A program made the position numbers and the translations under genes. 64,000 bases of DNA from Hydrogenophaga sp. Root209 (GTDB taxonomy: Bacteria; Pseudomonadota; Gammaproteobacteria; Burkholderiales; Burkholderiaceae_C), in contig NZ_LMIE01000004.1 in the NCBI RefSeq assembly GCF_001428625.1, positions 118,966 to 182,965 on the forward strand, written 5' to 3'. Of this stretch, positions 30,059 to 39,147 are shown piece after piece. The notes below the pieces were generated by a model. It was not told the DNA's origin. It saw only the letters and a list, made by a program, of their open reading frames with translations, and did no database searches. How positions within the stretch are numbered: the stretch's first letter is position 1; the number at the start of each line of letters is the position of its first letter.

Positions 30059-31553
30059 CGGCCGGACTTTCAGCGAGCCGCTGCCACCGGCGGACAGCCG
30101 GCTGGCGCCGAAGGGGTTCGGCCTGTTCCAGCGCGAGCAGCGCAGCCTGTTCGGGGAAATTCTCGACTGGATGCTCACGCCACTGCTATTGCTGTGGCCG
30201 CTGTCGCTGGCGCTCACCTGGTTCGTCGCACAGGGCATCGCCAGCAAACCGTTTGACCGCGCGCTCGAGTTCAATCTGCAGGCACTCACCCAGTTCGTGG
30301 TGCGCGAGAACGATCAGATCACCTTCAAACTCAACGCGCAGGCACGCGACCTGCTGCGCGCCGACGACAGCGACCTCGTGTACTACCAGGTGCTCGATCC
30401 GCGCGGAACGCTCATCAGCGGAGAGCTGGACTTCCCGCCCCCACGCGACAACGAAGCACCCGAGCCCGGGCGCGTGCTGCTGCGCGACGACGTGGTGCGT
30501 GGCGACGAAGTGCGTGTGGCCTACACCTGGCTGGCGCGCCACGATCCCCAGCGCCTGGTGTTGATGCAGGTGGCCGAGACCAAAGGCAAACGATCGACGC
30601 TGGCCACCGAGATCATCAAGGGCGTGATGGTGCCGCAGTTCGTGATCCTGCCGCTGGCGGTTCTGCTGGTGTGGCTGGCGCTGGTGCGCGGCATCCGTCC
30701 GCTCAACGAACTGGAGCAGCGCATCCGCGCACGCAAGCCCGACGACCTGAGTCCGATCGAGGAGTCGTTCATCCCGCAGGAGGTTGCGCCATTGGTGTCG
30801 TCGATCAACGACCTGCTGACCCGGCTCAAGACCTCACTCACCACCCAGAAGCGCTTTCTGGCCGACGCCGCCCACCAGCTCAAGACGCCGCTGGCGGGCC
30901 TGCGCATGCAAGCCGAGCTGGCACAGCGCGAGACCGATCCGGTGGAGATTCGCGGCTCGCTGCAGCAGATCGCGCGCTCCAGCGCGCGCGCCACGCACAC
31001 GGTGAACCAGCTGCTCGCTCTGGCCCGCGCCGAGACCACCGGCCGCACGCTGCCCAGCGCGCGCATTGACCTCGCCCGGCTGGTGCCCGACGTGGTGCAG
31101 GACTCGGTGCCCCGCGCGCTGGAAGCCGGCATCGACCTCGGCTTTGAAGGCCCGGACGACACACCCGACGACTGCTTGATGGACGGCAACCCGACGCTGC
31201 TGCAGGAAATGGTGCGCAACCTGGTGGACAACGCGATCCATTACACCGGGCAGGGCGGCGTGGTCACGGTGCGCGTGCTGCTGGACCGCTTCAGCGGGGT
31301 GCAGATCCTGCAGGTGGAAGACGACGGCCCCGGCATTCCGGAGAACGAGCGCGAGTTCGTGATGCAGCCGTTTTACCGGGCGCTGGGCACCAACGTCGAC
31401 GGCTCGGGCCTGGGCCTGGCGATCGTGCTGGAAATCGCACAGCAGCACGGCGCCACGGTGTCGATGGAAGACGCCCACCCGGAACGCAGCCGGCGTGGCC
31501 TGCGGGTGTCGGTGCGATTCACACCCACCAAGCCGCAGGTCGTGCAGGAATAG
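30039..31553 (+). CDS. TctE-like sensor histidine kinase
   Basis: 504 residues if the TTG at 30039 is used; the next in-frame start is the ATG at 30171, which would cut most of the N-terminal region ahead of the first membrane helix (LLLLWPLSLALTWFVA). The periplasmic part (30-165) is 2CSK_N-like, a second helix follows (FVILPLAVLLVWLALV), HAMP, HisKA with phospho-His in FLADAAHQLKTPL, and HATPase with NLVDNAIHYT, DDGPGIP and GSGLGLAIV. Co-translated with the regulator. TctD/TctE systems sense tricarboxylates; no transporter is adjacent, so the stimulus is unknown. Confidence 0.9.
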   Translation: MKKSPADGRTFSEPLPPADSRLAPKGFGLFQREQRSLFGEILDWMLTPLLLLWPLSLALTWFVAQGIASKPFDRALEFNLQALTQFVVRENDQITFKLNAQARDLLRADDSDLVYYQVLDPRGTLISGELDFPPPRDNEAPEPGRVLLRDDVVRGDEVRVAYTWLARHDPQRLVLMQVAETKGKRSTLATEIIKGVMVPQFVILPLAVLLVWLALVRGIRPLNELEQRIRARKPDDLSPIEESFIPQEVAPLVSSINDLLTRLKTSLTTQKRFLADAAHQLKTPLAGLRMQAELAQRETDPVEIRGSLQQIARSSARATHTVNQLLALARAETTGRTLPSARIDLARLVPDVVQDSVPRALEAGIDLGFEGPDDTPDDCLMDGNPTLLQEMVRNLVDNAIHYTGQGGVVTVRVLLDRFSGVQILQVEDDGPGIPENEREFVMQPFYRALGTNVDGSGLGLAIVLEIAQQHGATVSMEDAHPERSRRGLRVSVRFTPTKPQVVQE

Positions 31554-31574
31554 TGTGCCGACCGTGACGCCGGC

Positions 31575-32222
31575 TCAGGCGGGCTTGTACACGTTGAGCT
31601 GCAGCTTCTCGCGCTCGATCGCACGGGCCACGCCGGGCAATTCGGCGAAGCGCTGCACCAGTTCCCAAGTGGCGGGGAAATCCGCTGGGTTGATGCCGGC
31701 ATAACCGCCCCAGCGCAGCAGCGTGAGGGCGTATGCATCGAGCGCGCCAGGGCGCGCTCCCACCATCCAGGGTGCGGCTTGGGAGGCCATGGCTTCGATC
31801 TCACCCAGCAGACCGCGGTAGCTCGCCGCGCCGAAGTCGCGGATCGCCTTTTGAGCGGCCTCGTCGTCGGTGAACTTGTGCGGCATGAACACATGGGTGA
31901 AGGTGGGGTGCACGGTGTTGTTCATCCAGGCCAGCACCTGCAGGGCGCGGGCGCGCTCCAGGCCTGCTGGCGGCAGGATGCCGGCCATGGGCAGCTTCTC
32001 GTCCAGGTACAGCAGGATCGCCACGATCTGGGTGACAACCTCGTCGCCATCGACCAGCACGGGCACCTGGCCGCGCGGGTTCAACGCCAGGTAGTCGGGC
32101 GAGCGCTGCTCACCCTTGTGCAGTTTCACCATCGAGGGCTCAAAGGCCACTTCGGCGAGTTCGAGCATGGCGTGCGGCACGAAGGAGCAGGCGCCGGGGG
32201 CGAAATAAAGTTTCAGGCTCAT
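31575..32222 (-). CDS. Beta-class-like glutathione S-transferase (GstA type)
   Basis: 215 residues. LKLYFAPGACSFVPHAMLE carries the beta-class GACS cysteine near residue 11; NPRGQVPVLV and VVTQIVAILLYLDE are the GSH-site segments, and the C-terminal domain is helical. Resembles E. coli GstA. 21 nt from the kinase stop, convergent. Substrate unknown. Confidence 0.86.
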   Translation of the reverse strand: MSLKLYFAPGACSFVPHAMLELAEVAFEPSMVKLHKGEQRSPDYLALNPRGQVPVLVDGDEVVTQIVAILLYLDEKLPMAGILPPAGLERARALQVLAWMNNTVHPTFTHVFMPHKFTDDEAAQKAIRDFGAASYRGLLGEIEAMASQAAPWMVGARPGALDAYALTLLRWGGYAGINPADFPATWELVQRFAELPGVARAIEREKLQLNVYKPA

Positions 32223-32256
32223 AGAGTTGTATCCAAGCGAGTGTCAAGAATCCGGC

Positions 32257-32327
32257 GCCGGGCCGCCCCAAGCCGGATTGCGCCCCCTCGGGGGGCAGCG
32301 ACCCGCGAAGCGGCGGAGCGTGGGGGC
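32257..32327 (+). repeat. GC-rich intergenic repeat, copy 3
   Basis: 71 bp; starts GCCGGGCCGCCCCAAGCC, centre GCCCCCTCGGGGGGCAGCG, ends GGCGGAGCGTGGGGGC. Its last base abuts the topB stop codon. The innermost GCCCCC-TC-GGGGGGC can form a hairpin. A truncated tail of the same family seems present at 37501-37517. Confidence 0.75.
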
Positions 32328-35299
32328 TAGTTCAGATGTGGGCTCAGCAGCCCGGCAATTTCAAACATGGTCACTTGTGGCTTGCCGAACACCGCCGCCA
32401 GCTTGGCATCGGCGTTCACGCGGCGCTTGTCACCAGCATCCTGCAGGCCGTTGGCCTTGATGTAGTCCCACAGCTTTTTCACCACCTCGGGGCGCGAGAC
32501 GGCGCCTTCGCCGATCACAGCAGCCAGCGCGGCGCTGGGCTGTTTGCCGGTGGCGGTGGTGGTCTTGCGCGGGGCTTTCGGCGTCTTCACGGCAGCGGTC
32601 TTCTTGGCCGCAGGCGCCTTCTTGGCGGGCGCGGCTTTCGCAGCGACCTTCTTCGCCGGTGCGGCCTTGGCCGGCGCGCCAGCCGCCGTCTTGCGTGGCG
32701 GGAACTTGGACGGCGCAAACTCGAAGTTCACCTTGCCCGCCTCCTTGTCCCAGGCCAGGAAAGCCTTGAACGCGCGGCGCGTGCGCATGGAGACGAACTT
32801 GTCGAGCAGATCGGTCTTGCCGGTCTCCAGCAACTTGCTCATCTGCTCGCGCGCCACCGGCTGCTGCAGGATGATCTTGCCGCTCTTGAAGTCGCAGGTG
32901 GGCGTGGGCTGCTGTTCGGTGGGCACCGAGCGGATGCAGACGTAGTTGGCGCCGTGCTCATGCACCGCGCCACCACACTTGGGACAGGCGCCCAGTGCCT
33001 CGCTGCCGGTGAAGTCCACCAGCTCGCCGCTTTCTTCGCCCTTCTTGTCGTCCCCGAAGTCGAATTCGAGCTTCCAGTTCTTGTCGTCCTCGCTGTACTT
33101 GAGCACGATCTCCGCCACGAAGGGCCAACCCGCCTTGGAGCGGAAGCCATCGAGTGGGCCGATCTTTTTGTCACGCAGGAGCTGTTCGGACTCGTCGGGC
33201 TCGAAGGTGCGGCCCGCCGGTGACTTGCCGAACGAGAAGCCACAGCCTTCGCTGGCGCCGTCCTTGCCGGTGCAGGTGTAGCGGCGGTAGTTTTCCTTCA
33301 CCACGCCACCGCAGTTGGGGCAGGGCGTGGCCAGCGTGGCGTAGTTGCCGGGGATGGTGTCGCGGTCGTATTCCTTGGCCTTCTTGACCATGCGCTCGGT
33401 CATGGCCGCGATCTCGGCCATGAAGGCGGCGCGGCTGAGCTGGCCGTGCTCCATCTGCGCGAGCTTGTATTCCCACTCGCCGGTGAGCTCGGCCTTGGAG
33501 AGTTCTTCCACGCCCAGGCCACGCAGCAGCGTCATGAGCTGGAACGCCTTGGCCGTGGGGATGATCTCGCGGCCTTCGCGGAACATGTACTTCTCGGTCA
33601 GCAAGCCTTCGATGACGGCCGCGCGCGTGGCTGGCGTTCCCAGGCCTTTTTCCTGCATCGCTTCGCGCAACTCGTCGTCGTCGACCAGCTTGCCCGCGCC
33701 TTCCATGGCGCCCAGCAGCGTGGCTTCCGAATAGCGCGCGGGCGGCTTGGTCTTGAGGCCCTTGGGCTCGACCGTCTCGGTGCGCACGGTCTCGCCTTCG
33801 CGCACCGGCACCAGGTTCTGGCCCTTGTCGCCTTCCTTCGCATCGGTGACGTCTTCGGCCGCTTCCTTGCCATAGACGGCCATCCAGCCCGGCTTGACCA
33901 GCACCTTGCCTTCGGTCTTGAAGTGGTGTCCCACCGACGAGGTGATGCGTGTGGTCACCATGAACTCGGCGCTGGGGAAGAACACCGCCAGGAAGCGACG
34001 CACCACCAGGTCGTACAGCTTCTGCTCGGCGTCGCTCAGGCCGCTGGGCGCCTGCAGCGTGGGGATGATGGCGAAGTGATCCGACACCTTGCTGTTGTCG
34101 AAGATGCGTTTGCTCGGGCGGATGTAGCCGTTGCCGAGCGCGGTCTGCGCGTGTGGCGCCAGGTGCTTCATGCCGCTGCCGGCCAGCATCTCGAAAGTTT
34201 CCTTCACCGTGGGCAGGTAGTCCTCGGGCAGGGCGCGCGAATCGGTCCGCGGGTAGGTCAAGGCCTTGTGGCGCTCATACAGGCTTTGCGCGAGCTGCAG
34301 CGTGGTCTTGGCCGAGAAGCCGAAGCGGCCGTTGGCCTCGCGCTGCAGGCTGGTCAGGTCGTACAGCAATCCGCTGGCCTGCGTGGTGGGCTTGCTTTCT
34401 TCCTTGACGCTGGCGGCCTTGCCGCGCACCGCCTCGGCAATGGCCAGGGCTTCGCGCTGGCTCCAGACGCGGTCGGCGCGCTGTTCCAGGTCGGCGTCCT
34501 CGCCGGTGGGTTTTTTCCAGGCCGGGTCGAACCACTTGCCGGGGTACTCGCCGGCTTCGGCCAGGAAGCTGGCGTGGATCTCCCAGTAGTCGCGGCTGCG
34601 GTGGGCGCGGATCTTTTCTTCGCGCTCGACCACGATGGACAGCGTGGGCGTCTGCACCCGGCCCACCGTGGTGAGGAAGAAGCCGCCGTCGCGCGAGTTG
34701 AACGCCGTCATGGCTCGCGTACCGTTGATGCCGACCATCCAGTCCGCCTCGGAGCGGCTGCGCGCGGCGTCGGCCAGGCCCTGCATCTGCTCGTTGGTGC
34801 GCAGGTGCTCGAAGCCGTCACGGATGGCCGCGGGCGTCATGGACTGCAGCCACAGGCGCTGCACCGGTTTGCCCAGGGTCTGGTAGCTGCCGCCCTTCAG
34901 GCCACCGGCGTACTGCTCGATCAGGCGGAAGATGAGTTCACCTTCGCGGCCCGCGTCACAGGCGTTGATGAGGCGGGCCACGTCCTTGCGCTTGGCCAGC
35001 CTGACCACCGCCGACAGGCGCGACTTGGTCTTGTCGATCGGCTTGAGTTCAAAGTAGGGCGGCAGCACGGGCAGGTGGGCAAAGCTCCACTTGCCGCGCT
35101 TGACGTCGAATTCTTCGGGCGCGGCGATCTCCACCAGATGCCCCACGGCGGAGGTGACCACGTATTGATCGTTCTCGAAGTGGTCGTCGTGCTTGTCGAA
35201 CTTGCCCGCCACCGGGGTGAGCGCACGCACGATGTCCTGGGCCACGGATGGCTTCTCGGCAATGACCAGGGTTTTGGCGAAACCTTCAGCAGTTTTCAT
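32327..35299 (-). CDS. topB: DNA topoisomerase III with C-terminal SWIB domain
   Basis: 990 residues from the ATG at 35299. Type IA topoisomerase: Toprim start TLVIAEKPSVAQDIVRAL, DAGREGELIF (metal site), the active-site tyrosine in LTYPRTDSRALPE, and several Cys zinc-ribbon modules (CPNCGGVVKENYRRYTC; CPKCGG). A Lys/Ala-rich low-complexity stretch (about 830-890: KKVAAKAAPAKKAPAAKK) resembles histone-H1-like tails. The last 75 residues (SRPEVVKKLWDYIKANGLQD, FEIAGLLSPHLN) form a SWIB/MDM2 domain. Function: decatenation of replicating or recombining DNA. Longer upstream frame lacks homology. Divergent from the SET gene. Confidence 0.93.
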   Translation of the reverse strand: MKTAEGFAKTLVIAEKPSVAQDIVRALTPVAGKFDKHDDHFENDQYVVTSAVGHLVEIAAPEEFDVKRGKWSFAHLPVLPPYFELKPIDKTKSRLSAVVRLAKRKDVARLINACDAGREGELIFRLIEQYAGGLKGGSYQTLGKPVQRLWLQSMTPAAIRDGFEHLRTNEQMQGLADAARSRSEADWMVGINGTRAMTAFNSRDGGFFLTTVGRVQTPTLSIVVEREEKIRAHRSRDYWEIHASFLAEAGEYPGKWFDPAWKKPTGEDADLEQRADRVWSQREALAIAEAVRGKAASVKEESKPTTQASGLLYDLTSLQREANGRFGFSAKTTLQLAQSLYERHKALTYPRTDSRALPEDYLPTVKETFEMLAGSGMKHLAPHAQTALGNGYIRPSKRIFDNSKVSDHFAIIPTLQAPSGLSDAEQKLYDLVVRRFLAVFFPSAEFMVTTRITSSVGHHFKTEGKVLVKPGWMAVYGKEAAEDVTDAKEGDKGQNLVPVREGETVRTETVEPKGLKTKPPARYSEATLLGAMEGAGKLVDDDELREAMQEKGLGTPATRAAVIEGLLTEKYMFREGREIIPTAKAFQLMTLLRGLGVEELSKAELTGEWEYKLAQMEHGQLSRAAFMAEIAAMTERMVKKAKEYDRDTIPGNYATLATPCPNCGGVVKENYRRYTCTGKDGASEGCGFSFGKSPAGRTFEPDESEQLLRDKKIGPLDGFRSKAGWPFVAEIVLKYSEDDKNWKLEFDFGDDKKGEESGELVDFTGSEALGACPKCGGAVHEHGANYVCIRSVPTEQQPTPTCDFKSGKIILQQPVAREQMSKLLETGKTDLLDKFVSMRTRRAFKAFLAWDKEAGKVNFEFAPSKFPPRKTAAGAPAKAAPAKKVAAKAAPAKKAPAAKKTAAVKTPKAPRKTTTATGKQPSAALAAVIGEGAVSRPEVVKKLWDYIKANGLQDAGDKRRVNADAKLAAVFGKPQVTMFEIAGLLSPHLN

Positions 35300-35319
35300 C
35301 TCTACAATCAACTTTCCAC

Positions 35320-35335
35320 GCGCGTGTACACGCGC
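35320..35335. promoter_or_regulatory. 16-bp perfect palindrome between topB and the SET gene
   Basis: GCGCGTGTACACGCGC is fully self-complementary and lies in the 97-bp divergent intergenic region, 20 bp from the topB start. Candidate operator for one or both genes; no known regulator assigned. Confidence 0.4.
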
Positions 35336-35396
35336 ACATGGGCACGCGCACACTCGCGCGCACCTGCATGAAACAACCTTACCAAATATTCCGGCC

Positions 35397-35936
35397 GTGA
35401 CGAAAAGCCCCAAAAAGTCGAGCGCGCCCGCCGAAAAACCAGCCTTGGCCCTGAAGCCGAATGGTGCCGGCCGGCGCATCCAGACGCGCAAGTCCGGCGT
35501 GCACGGCCGCGGGGTCTACGCTGTGGTGGACCTGGCCGAGGGCGAAACGCTCATTGAATATGTGGGCGAGGTCATCACCTGGGACGAGGCCCTGCGCCGC
35601 CACCCGCACGATCCGACCGATCCGAACCACACCTTCTACTTCCACATCGACGAAGAACACGTGATCGACGCCAAGCACGGCGGCAACTCGGCTCGCTGGA
35701 TCAATCACAGCTGCGCGCCCAACTGCGAAGCCGAGGTGGACGAGGGTCGGGTGTTCATCCGGGCTCAACGCAACATCCAGGCGGGCGAAGAACTGTTCTA
35801 CGACTACGGCCTGGTGATCGACGAGCCCTACACGCCCAAACTCAAGGCCGAGTACCCCTGCTGGTGCGGCGCGAAGAAATGCCGCGGAACGCTGCTCGCA
35901 CCCAAGCGCGCGGGTCGCGCGTCCAGACTGGGCTGA
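35397..35936 (+). CDS. SET-domain protein lysine methyltransferase
   Basis: 179 residues from the GTG at 35397 (no in-frame ATG near). Lys/Pro-rich N-terminal 30 residues, then a complete SET core: GVHGRGVYAVVDLAEGE, the SAM/catalytic RWINHSCAPNCEAE, EELFYDYG and a post-SET cysteine cluster CWCGAKKCRG. SAM-dependent lysine methylation is expected; the substrate is unknown. Bacterial SET proteins occur in Chlamydia and Burkholderiales. Followed 7 nt later by birA, so probably cotranscribed. Neighbour of the SWIB-tailed TopB. Confidence 0.9.
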   Translation: MTKSPKKSSAPAEKPALALKPNGAGRRIQTRKSGVHGRGVYAVVDLAEGETLIEYVGEVITWDEALRRHPHDPTDPNHTFYFHIDEEHVIDAKHGGNSARWINHSCAPNCEAEVDEGRVFIRAQRNIQAGEELFYDYGLVIDEPYTPKLKAEYPCWCGAKKCRGTLLAPKRAGRASRLG

Positions 35937-35943
35937 ACGGCCC

Positions 35944-36747
35944 ATGGCCGACTCCCTGATCCGTCACGCCGAAGCCGTCTGGCAAGCGGTCGAACCCACC
36001 TTGCCCGGCTTCACCGTCGAGGTGCTGCCCAGCATCGACTCCACCAGCAGCGAGCTCATGCGCCGCGCGCGCAGCGGCCTGATGGAGCCGGTGTTGCTGG
36101 CCGCCGAGGACCAGACCGCCGGGCGCGGACGGCTTGGAAAGGGCTGGCACAGCAAAGTGGGTCAATCACTCACGTTCTCGTTGGCCATGCCCCTGGCACC
36201 CACGAGCTGGTCTGGCCTGTCCTTGGCGGTGGGCGTGAGCCTGGCGCGCAGCCTGCACCCCGACGTGCGCCTGAAGTGGCCCAACGACCTCTGGCTGCAC
36301 CAGCGCAAGATCGGCGGCATTCTGGTGGAGACGGCCAGCACCGGTGAGGCCGGTCAGGGCCAGCGCATGGTGGTGATCGGTGTGGGCATCAACGTGGCGC
36401 GGCCCGAGGTGTCGGCGGTGGCCGCGCTGGTGCCCGACGGCTCGGCGGTCACGGCCATGGCCCCGGCCGGCCTGGCCGAGGTGCTTGTAGGCATCACACC
36501 GGGGGAGGTGCTGGAGCGCGTGGCACCGACGCTGGTGGGCGACATCCAGGCGTTTGCCTCGCAGGGTTTTGCCGCGTTTGCCCAGCGCTTTGCACAACTG
36601 GACGCCTTGCAGGGCCTGGCGGTGCAGCTCTCAGACGGCACGCGCGGCACAGCCTGCGGCGTGAACGACGAGGGCGCATTGCAGGTGCTCACCGAGCACG
36701 GCATGCAGACGGTGAACAGCGCCGAAGTGAGTGTGCGCCCGTGCTGA
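35944..36747 (+). CDS. birA: Biotin-[acetyl-CoA-carboxylase] ligase
   Basis: 267 residues. Attaches biotin to carrier-protein lysines. Biotin/ATP loop GRGRLGKGWHSKVGQS near residue 60, KWPNDLW, and the IGVGINVARP segment are present. No N-terminal helix-turn-helix, so it is a monofunctional ligase that cannot repress like E. coli BirA. 7 nt after the SET gene; overlaps the next gene by 7 nt. Confidence 0.95.
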   Translation: MADSLIRHAEAVWQAVEPTLPGFTVEVLPSIDSTSSELMRRARSGLMEPVLLAAEDQTAGRGRLGKGWHSKVGQSLTFSLAMPLAPTSWSGLSLAVGVSLARSLHPDVRLKWPNDLWLHQRKIGGILVETASTGEAGQGQRMVVIGVGINVARPEVSAVAALVPDGSAVTAMAPAGLAEVLVGITPGEVLERVAPTLVGDIQAFASQGFAAFAQRFAQLDALQGLAVQLSDGTRGTACGVNDEGALQVLTEHGMQTVNSAEVSVRPC

Positions 36748-37496
36748 GGTGGGTCATCTGGTTGCTGGTGCTGGCCAACGCGGGTTACTTTGCGTGGTCG
36801 CAGGGCTACCTGGACACGCTGGGCCTGAAGCCCGCGGAGCAACGCGAGCCTGAGCGCCTGACACAACAGGTGAAGCCCGAGGTCTTGCGCCTACTCAACG
36901 GTCCCAGAGCCGAGCCCACGCCGCAGCCGCCGGCCTCACCGGTGGCGGCCACCGTGGCCGCAGCACCCGAACCGGTCCCCGCACCGACACCCACACCCCC
37001 TGAGCCTGCGCCCGTGGCTGCACCGCCGGTCGACAACGGCACGCGCGCGTGCTGGCAGGCGGGTGGGTTCACCGAAGCCCAGGCCGAGTTGCTGCGCGCC
37101 GAACTGGCGCTGCTCGGCCTGCCCGCATCCGGCTTTTCCTTCACCGAGGTGCGCAGCGGTGGTCGCTGGATCGTCTACATGGGGCGCTACGACAACCAGC
37201 AGCAACTCGATCGCAAGAAAGATGAGCTGCGTGCGCTGGGGGTGACGTATCGCGAGATCACGGCGGTCGGGCTGGCGCCTGGCCTGGCACTCGGCACGTT
37301 CTCCAGCGAAGCCGCCGCCCAGCAAGCTCGGCAGCAGACCGAGCGCGATGGCATCCGTACCGCCAAGGTGGCGCAAGAGCGCGCCGAGAGTGTGAGCACC
37401 AACCTGCGCCTGCCGTCGATCACCGAATCGCAACGCGCTGCCATCGACGCTCTGGGCGATGCGATGGCGGGCAAACGCCTGCAGCGCTGCACCTGA
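36741..37496 (+). CDS. SPOR-domain membrane-anchored protein
   Basis: 251 residues. One N-terminal membrane anchor (WVIWLLVLANAGYFAW), a Pro/Ala/Glu-rich periplasmic linker (residues 50-90) and a SPOR-like domain (GRWIVYMGRYDNQQQLDRKK...LALGTFSSEAAAQQ), which binds glycan strands at the division septum. GTG start overlaps the birA stop. Cell-division or peptidoglycan role is inferred from the domain. Confidence 0.78.
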   Translation: MLRWVIWLLVLANAGYFAWSQGYLDTLGLKPAEQREPERLTQQVKPEVLRLLNGPRAEPTPQPPASPVAATVAAAPEPVPAPTPTPPEPAPVAAPPVDNGTRACWQAGGFTEAQAELLRAELALLGLPASGFSFTEVRSGGRWIVYMGRYDNQQQLDRKKDELRALGVTYREITAVGLAPGLALGTFSSEAAAQQARQQTERDGIRTAKVAQERAESVSTNLRLPSITESQRAAIDALGDAMAGKRLQRCT

Positions 37497-37517
37497 GCCC
37501 CTCCGCAGCGTGGGGGC

Positions 37518-38429
37518 TCAAGCCCCTGCGGCGCGGTGCTGCGAGAGCTTGGAAAACCAGTCCAGCGCCTCGTTCCACAGCGGCTGGGCCTTGGGCCGGA
37601 AATAACCCATGTGGCCCATGGCACCGAGGCCCGCGCGGTGGGAGTCGAGCGTGACGCTGCGCACCTGGGCGTTGCGGTAGCCGGCCATGAAGGCGTCTCG
37701 TGAGGCCGGCGGCGCCCAGGCGTCGTCCAGCGCATTGAGCGCGACGATGGGAAAACGCACCTCGTCAAAACGCGCGGTAGTGGCTTGCATTTCCGGGTCG
37801 TCAAAGAAGTAGCGTGGGAAGCGGCACCACTGGCGCCACTGGCGGTACACGTCGATCGGCAGGTCTTCGCCCATGCCCAGCCGGCTCCACGGCAGGTACC
37901 CATTCATGCGCGTCCACACGGGGCCCAGCACGCGCCACATGAAGAGCACGCGCAGGCGCTCCAGCGGCGGCATCCAGCCGTGCCAGCCGGCGCCGGTGGC
38001 GAAGGTCCAGGCGCCATCCACCGCGCCCGGGTCGGGCAGCAGGCCGAGCGCATGGCCGCCGTAGGAGTGGCCCACCAGGTACAGCGGCACACCCGGCTGG
38101 CGCATGGCTTCCACGGCCGCGGCCAGGTCCAGCCGGCCCCAGTCGAGGTAGTCCATGCGAAAGCCCTTCAGCGTGCGGGGGGCCGACTGGCCGATGCCGC
38201 GGTAGTCCAGCGTGAGCACGTCAAAGCCACGGCGCGCGGCGTGTTCGGCGAAGCGCTTGTAGAAGCCCTGCGGCACGGCGGTCGCGCCGCCGATCACCAG
38301 GTGGGCCTGTGGCGGCATGGGGCTGTGAAAGCGGTGTGCCACGAGTGGATAACCGTCGGCAGCGGTCAGGGTGAGTCGCTCGGTCCGCACGGCCTGGTTG
38401 TGGGCGTCGGTGGGCGGGAAGGTGTTCAT
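37518..38429 (-). CDS. Alpha/beta hydrolase under TetR control
   Basis: 303 residues. Alpha/beta-hydrolase fold: GG oxyanion region VIGGATAVPQGFYKRFAEHA, nucleophile elbow GHSYGGHA (Ser near residue 124), DYRGIGQS, catalytic Asp region VALNALDDAWAPP and His in MGHMGYFRP. Resembles uncharacterised serine-aminopeptidase-like lipases. Its start overlaps the TetR stop by 4 nt, so both are coupled and the regulator probably responds to its substrate. Cytosolic by appearance. Confidence 0.85.
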   Translation of the reverse strand: MNTFPPTDAHNQAVRTERLTLTAADGYPLVAHRFHSPMPPQAHLVIGGATAVPQGFYKRFAEHAARRGFDVLTLDYRGIGQSAPRTLKGFRMDYLDWGRLDLAAAVEAMRQPGVPLYLVGHSYGGHALGLLPDPGAVDGAWTFATGAGWHGWMPPLERLRVLFMWRVLGPVWTRMNGYLPWSRLGMGEDLPIDVYRQWRQWCRFPRYFFDDPEMQATTARFDEVRFPIVALNALDDAWAPPASRDAFMAGYRNAQVRSVTLDSHRAGLGAMGHMGYFRPKAQPLWNEALDWFSKLSQHRAAGA

Positions 38430-39037
38430 GACGGTTCTCCGGTTCGTGCTGCCGTTGGGCCGCGAGCGGCCAGCAGCGACAGCAGGGTCTGCGTGGCCAG
38501 GTTGATCGGATCGCTGCTCTGGGCCACCCGCGCCTGCAGCAGGCCGCCTTCGTAAGTGGCCACGATCAGCGCGGCGATGCCCTGGGCCTGCGCGCGCGGC
38601 TCGCCGTGCTGCTCCAGAGCCAGTGCGATGCGCTCGCGCAGGGTGGCGAAGGCGCGGGCCAGGGCTTCGCGCAGGGCGTGGTCGTCGGGCGTGCTTTCCA
38701 GCGCCACGGTGGCCAGCGGGCAGCCCGACTCGAAGCCGGTGTCGCTGAGCCGCGCGGTGGCGCCCGCCATCCAGCGTCGGGTGGCCTCGATGGGATCGGC
38801 GTTCTTGGCCAGCAGGCCGTCGAGCCAGCCCAGCATGCGCGCGACCACATCGTCGATGGCGGCCACCGCCAGCTCCGTCTTGCCACCGGGAAAGTGGTGG
38901 TACAGCACGCCCTTGGGTGCGCCGGCCTGGGCCAGCAGTTCGGTCAGGCCGATGCCGTGCAGGCCACGGCGACGCAGAGCATCGGTCATCGCGGCGATCA
39001 GGCGTTCGCGGGTGCCGGGCGTGGTTGTTTCGGTCAT
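38426..39037 (-). CDS. TetR/AcrR family repressor (LmrA/YxaF-like)
   Basis: 203 residues from the ATG at 39037; the frame upstream overlaps the operator and is rejected. N-terminal helix-turn-helix TRERLIAAMTDALRRRGLHGIGLTELLAQAGAPKGVLYHHFPGGK (given in three parts by eye) is typical of the LmrA/YxaF group. The perfect palindrome 13 nt upstream, TAGACCGGTCGGTCTA, fits the operator of this group, so autorepression is likely. Operon with the hydrolase. Confidence 0.9.
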   Translation of the reverse strand: MTETTTPGTRERLIAAMTDALRRRGLHGIGLTELLAQAGAPKGVLYHHFPGGKTELAVAAIDDVVARMLGWLDGLLAKNADPIEATRRWMAGATARLSDTGFESGCPLATVALESTPDDHALREALARAFATLRERIALALEQHGEPRAQAQGIAALIVATYEGGLLQARVAQSSDPINLATQTLLSLLAARGPTAARTGEPS

Positions 39038-39050
39038 GGGCTTGAATCTA

Positions 39051-39066
39051 TAGACCGGTCGGTCTA
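39051..39066. promoter_or_regulatory. TetR operator palindrome
   Basis: TAGACCG-GT-CGGTCTA, perfect inverted repeat 13 nt upstream of the TetR start and 26 nt from the first arm of the toxin-antitoxin operator, so the same repressor might touch both divergent units. Confidence 0.75.
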
Positions 39067-39091
39067 GTGTCAAGCATCTGGGCACCACTGC

Positions 39092-39120
39092 ATTGTCCAT
39101 TTCAGACTAATATGGACAAT
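39092..39120 (+). promoter_or_regulatory. Operator-promoter of the Phd/nucleotidyltransferase cassette
   Basis: 9-bp inverted repeat ATTGTCCAT (39092-39100) and ATGGACAAT (39112-39120), arms 11 bp apart. A weak -35 (TTGTCC 39093-39098) and -10 (GACAAT 39115-39120, spacer 16) fall inside the two arms, the classical layout for an autorepressed toxin-antitoxin promoter. A further small GTGGA-TG-TCCAC hairpin lies at 39134-39145 just before the ATG. Confidence 0.65.
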
Positions 39121-39147
39121 ATTTAGACGACCTGTGGATGTCCACCC

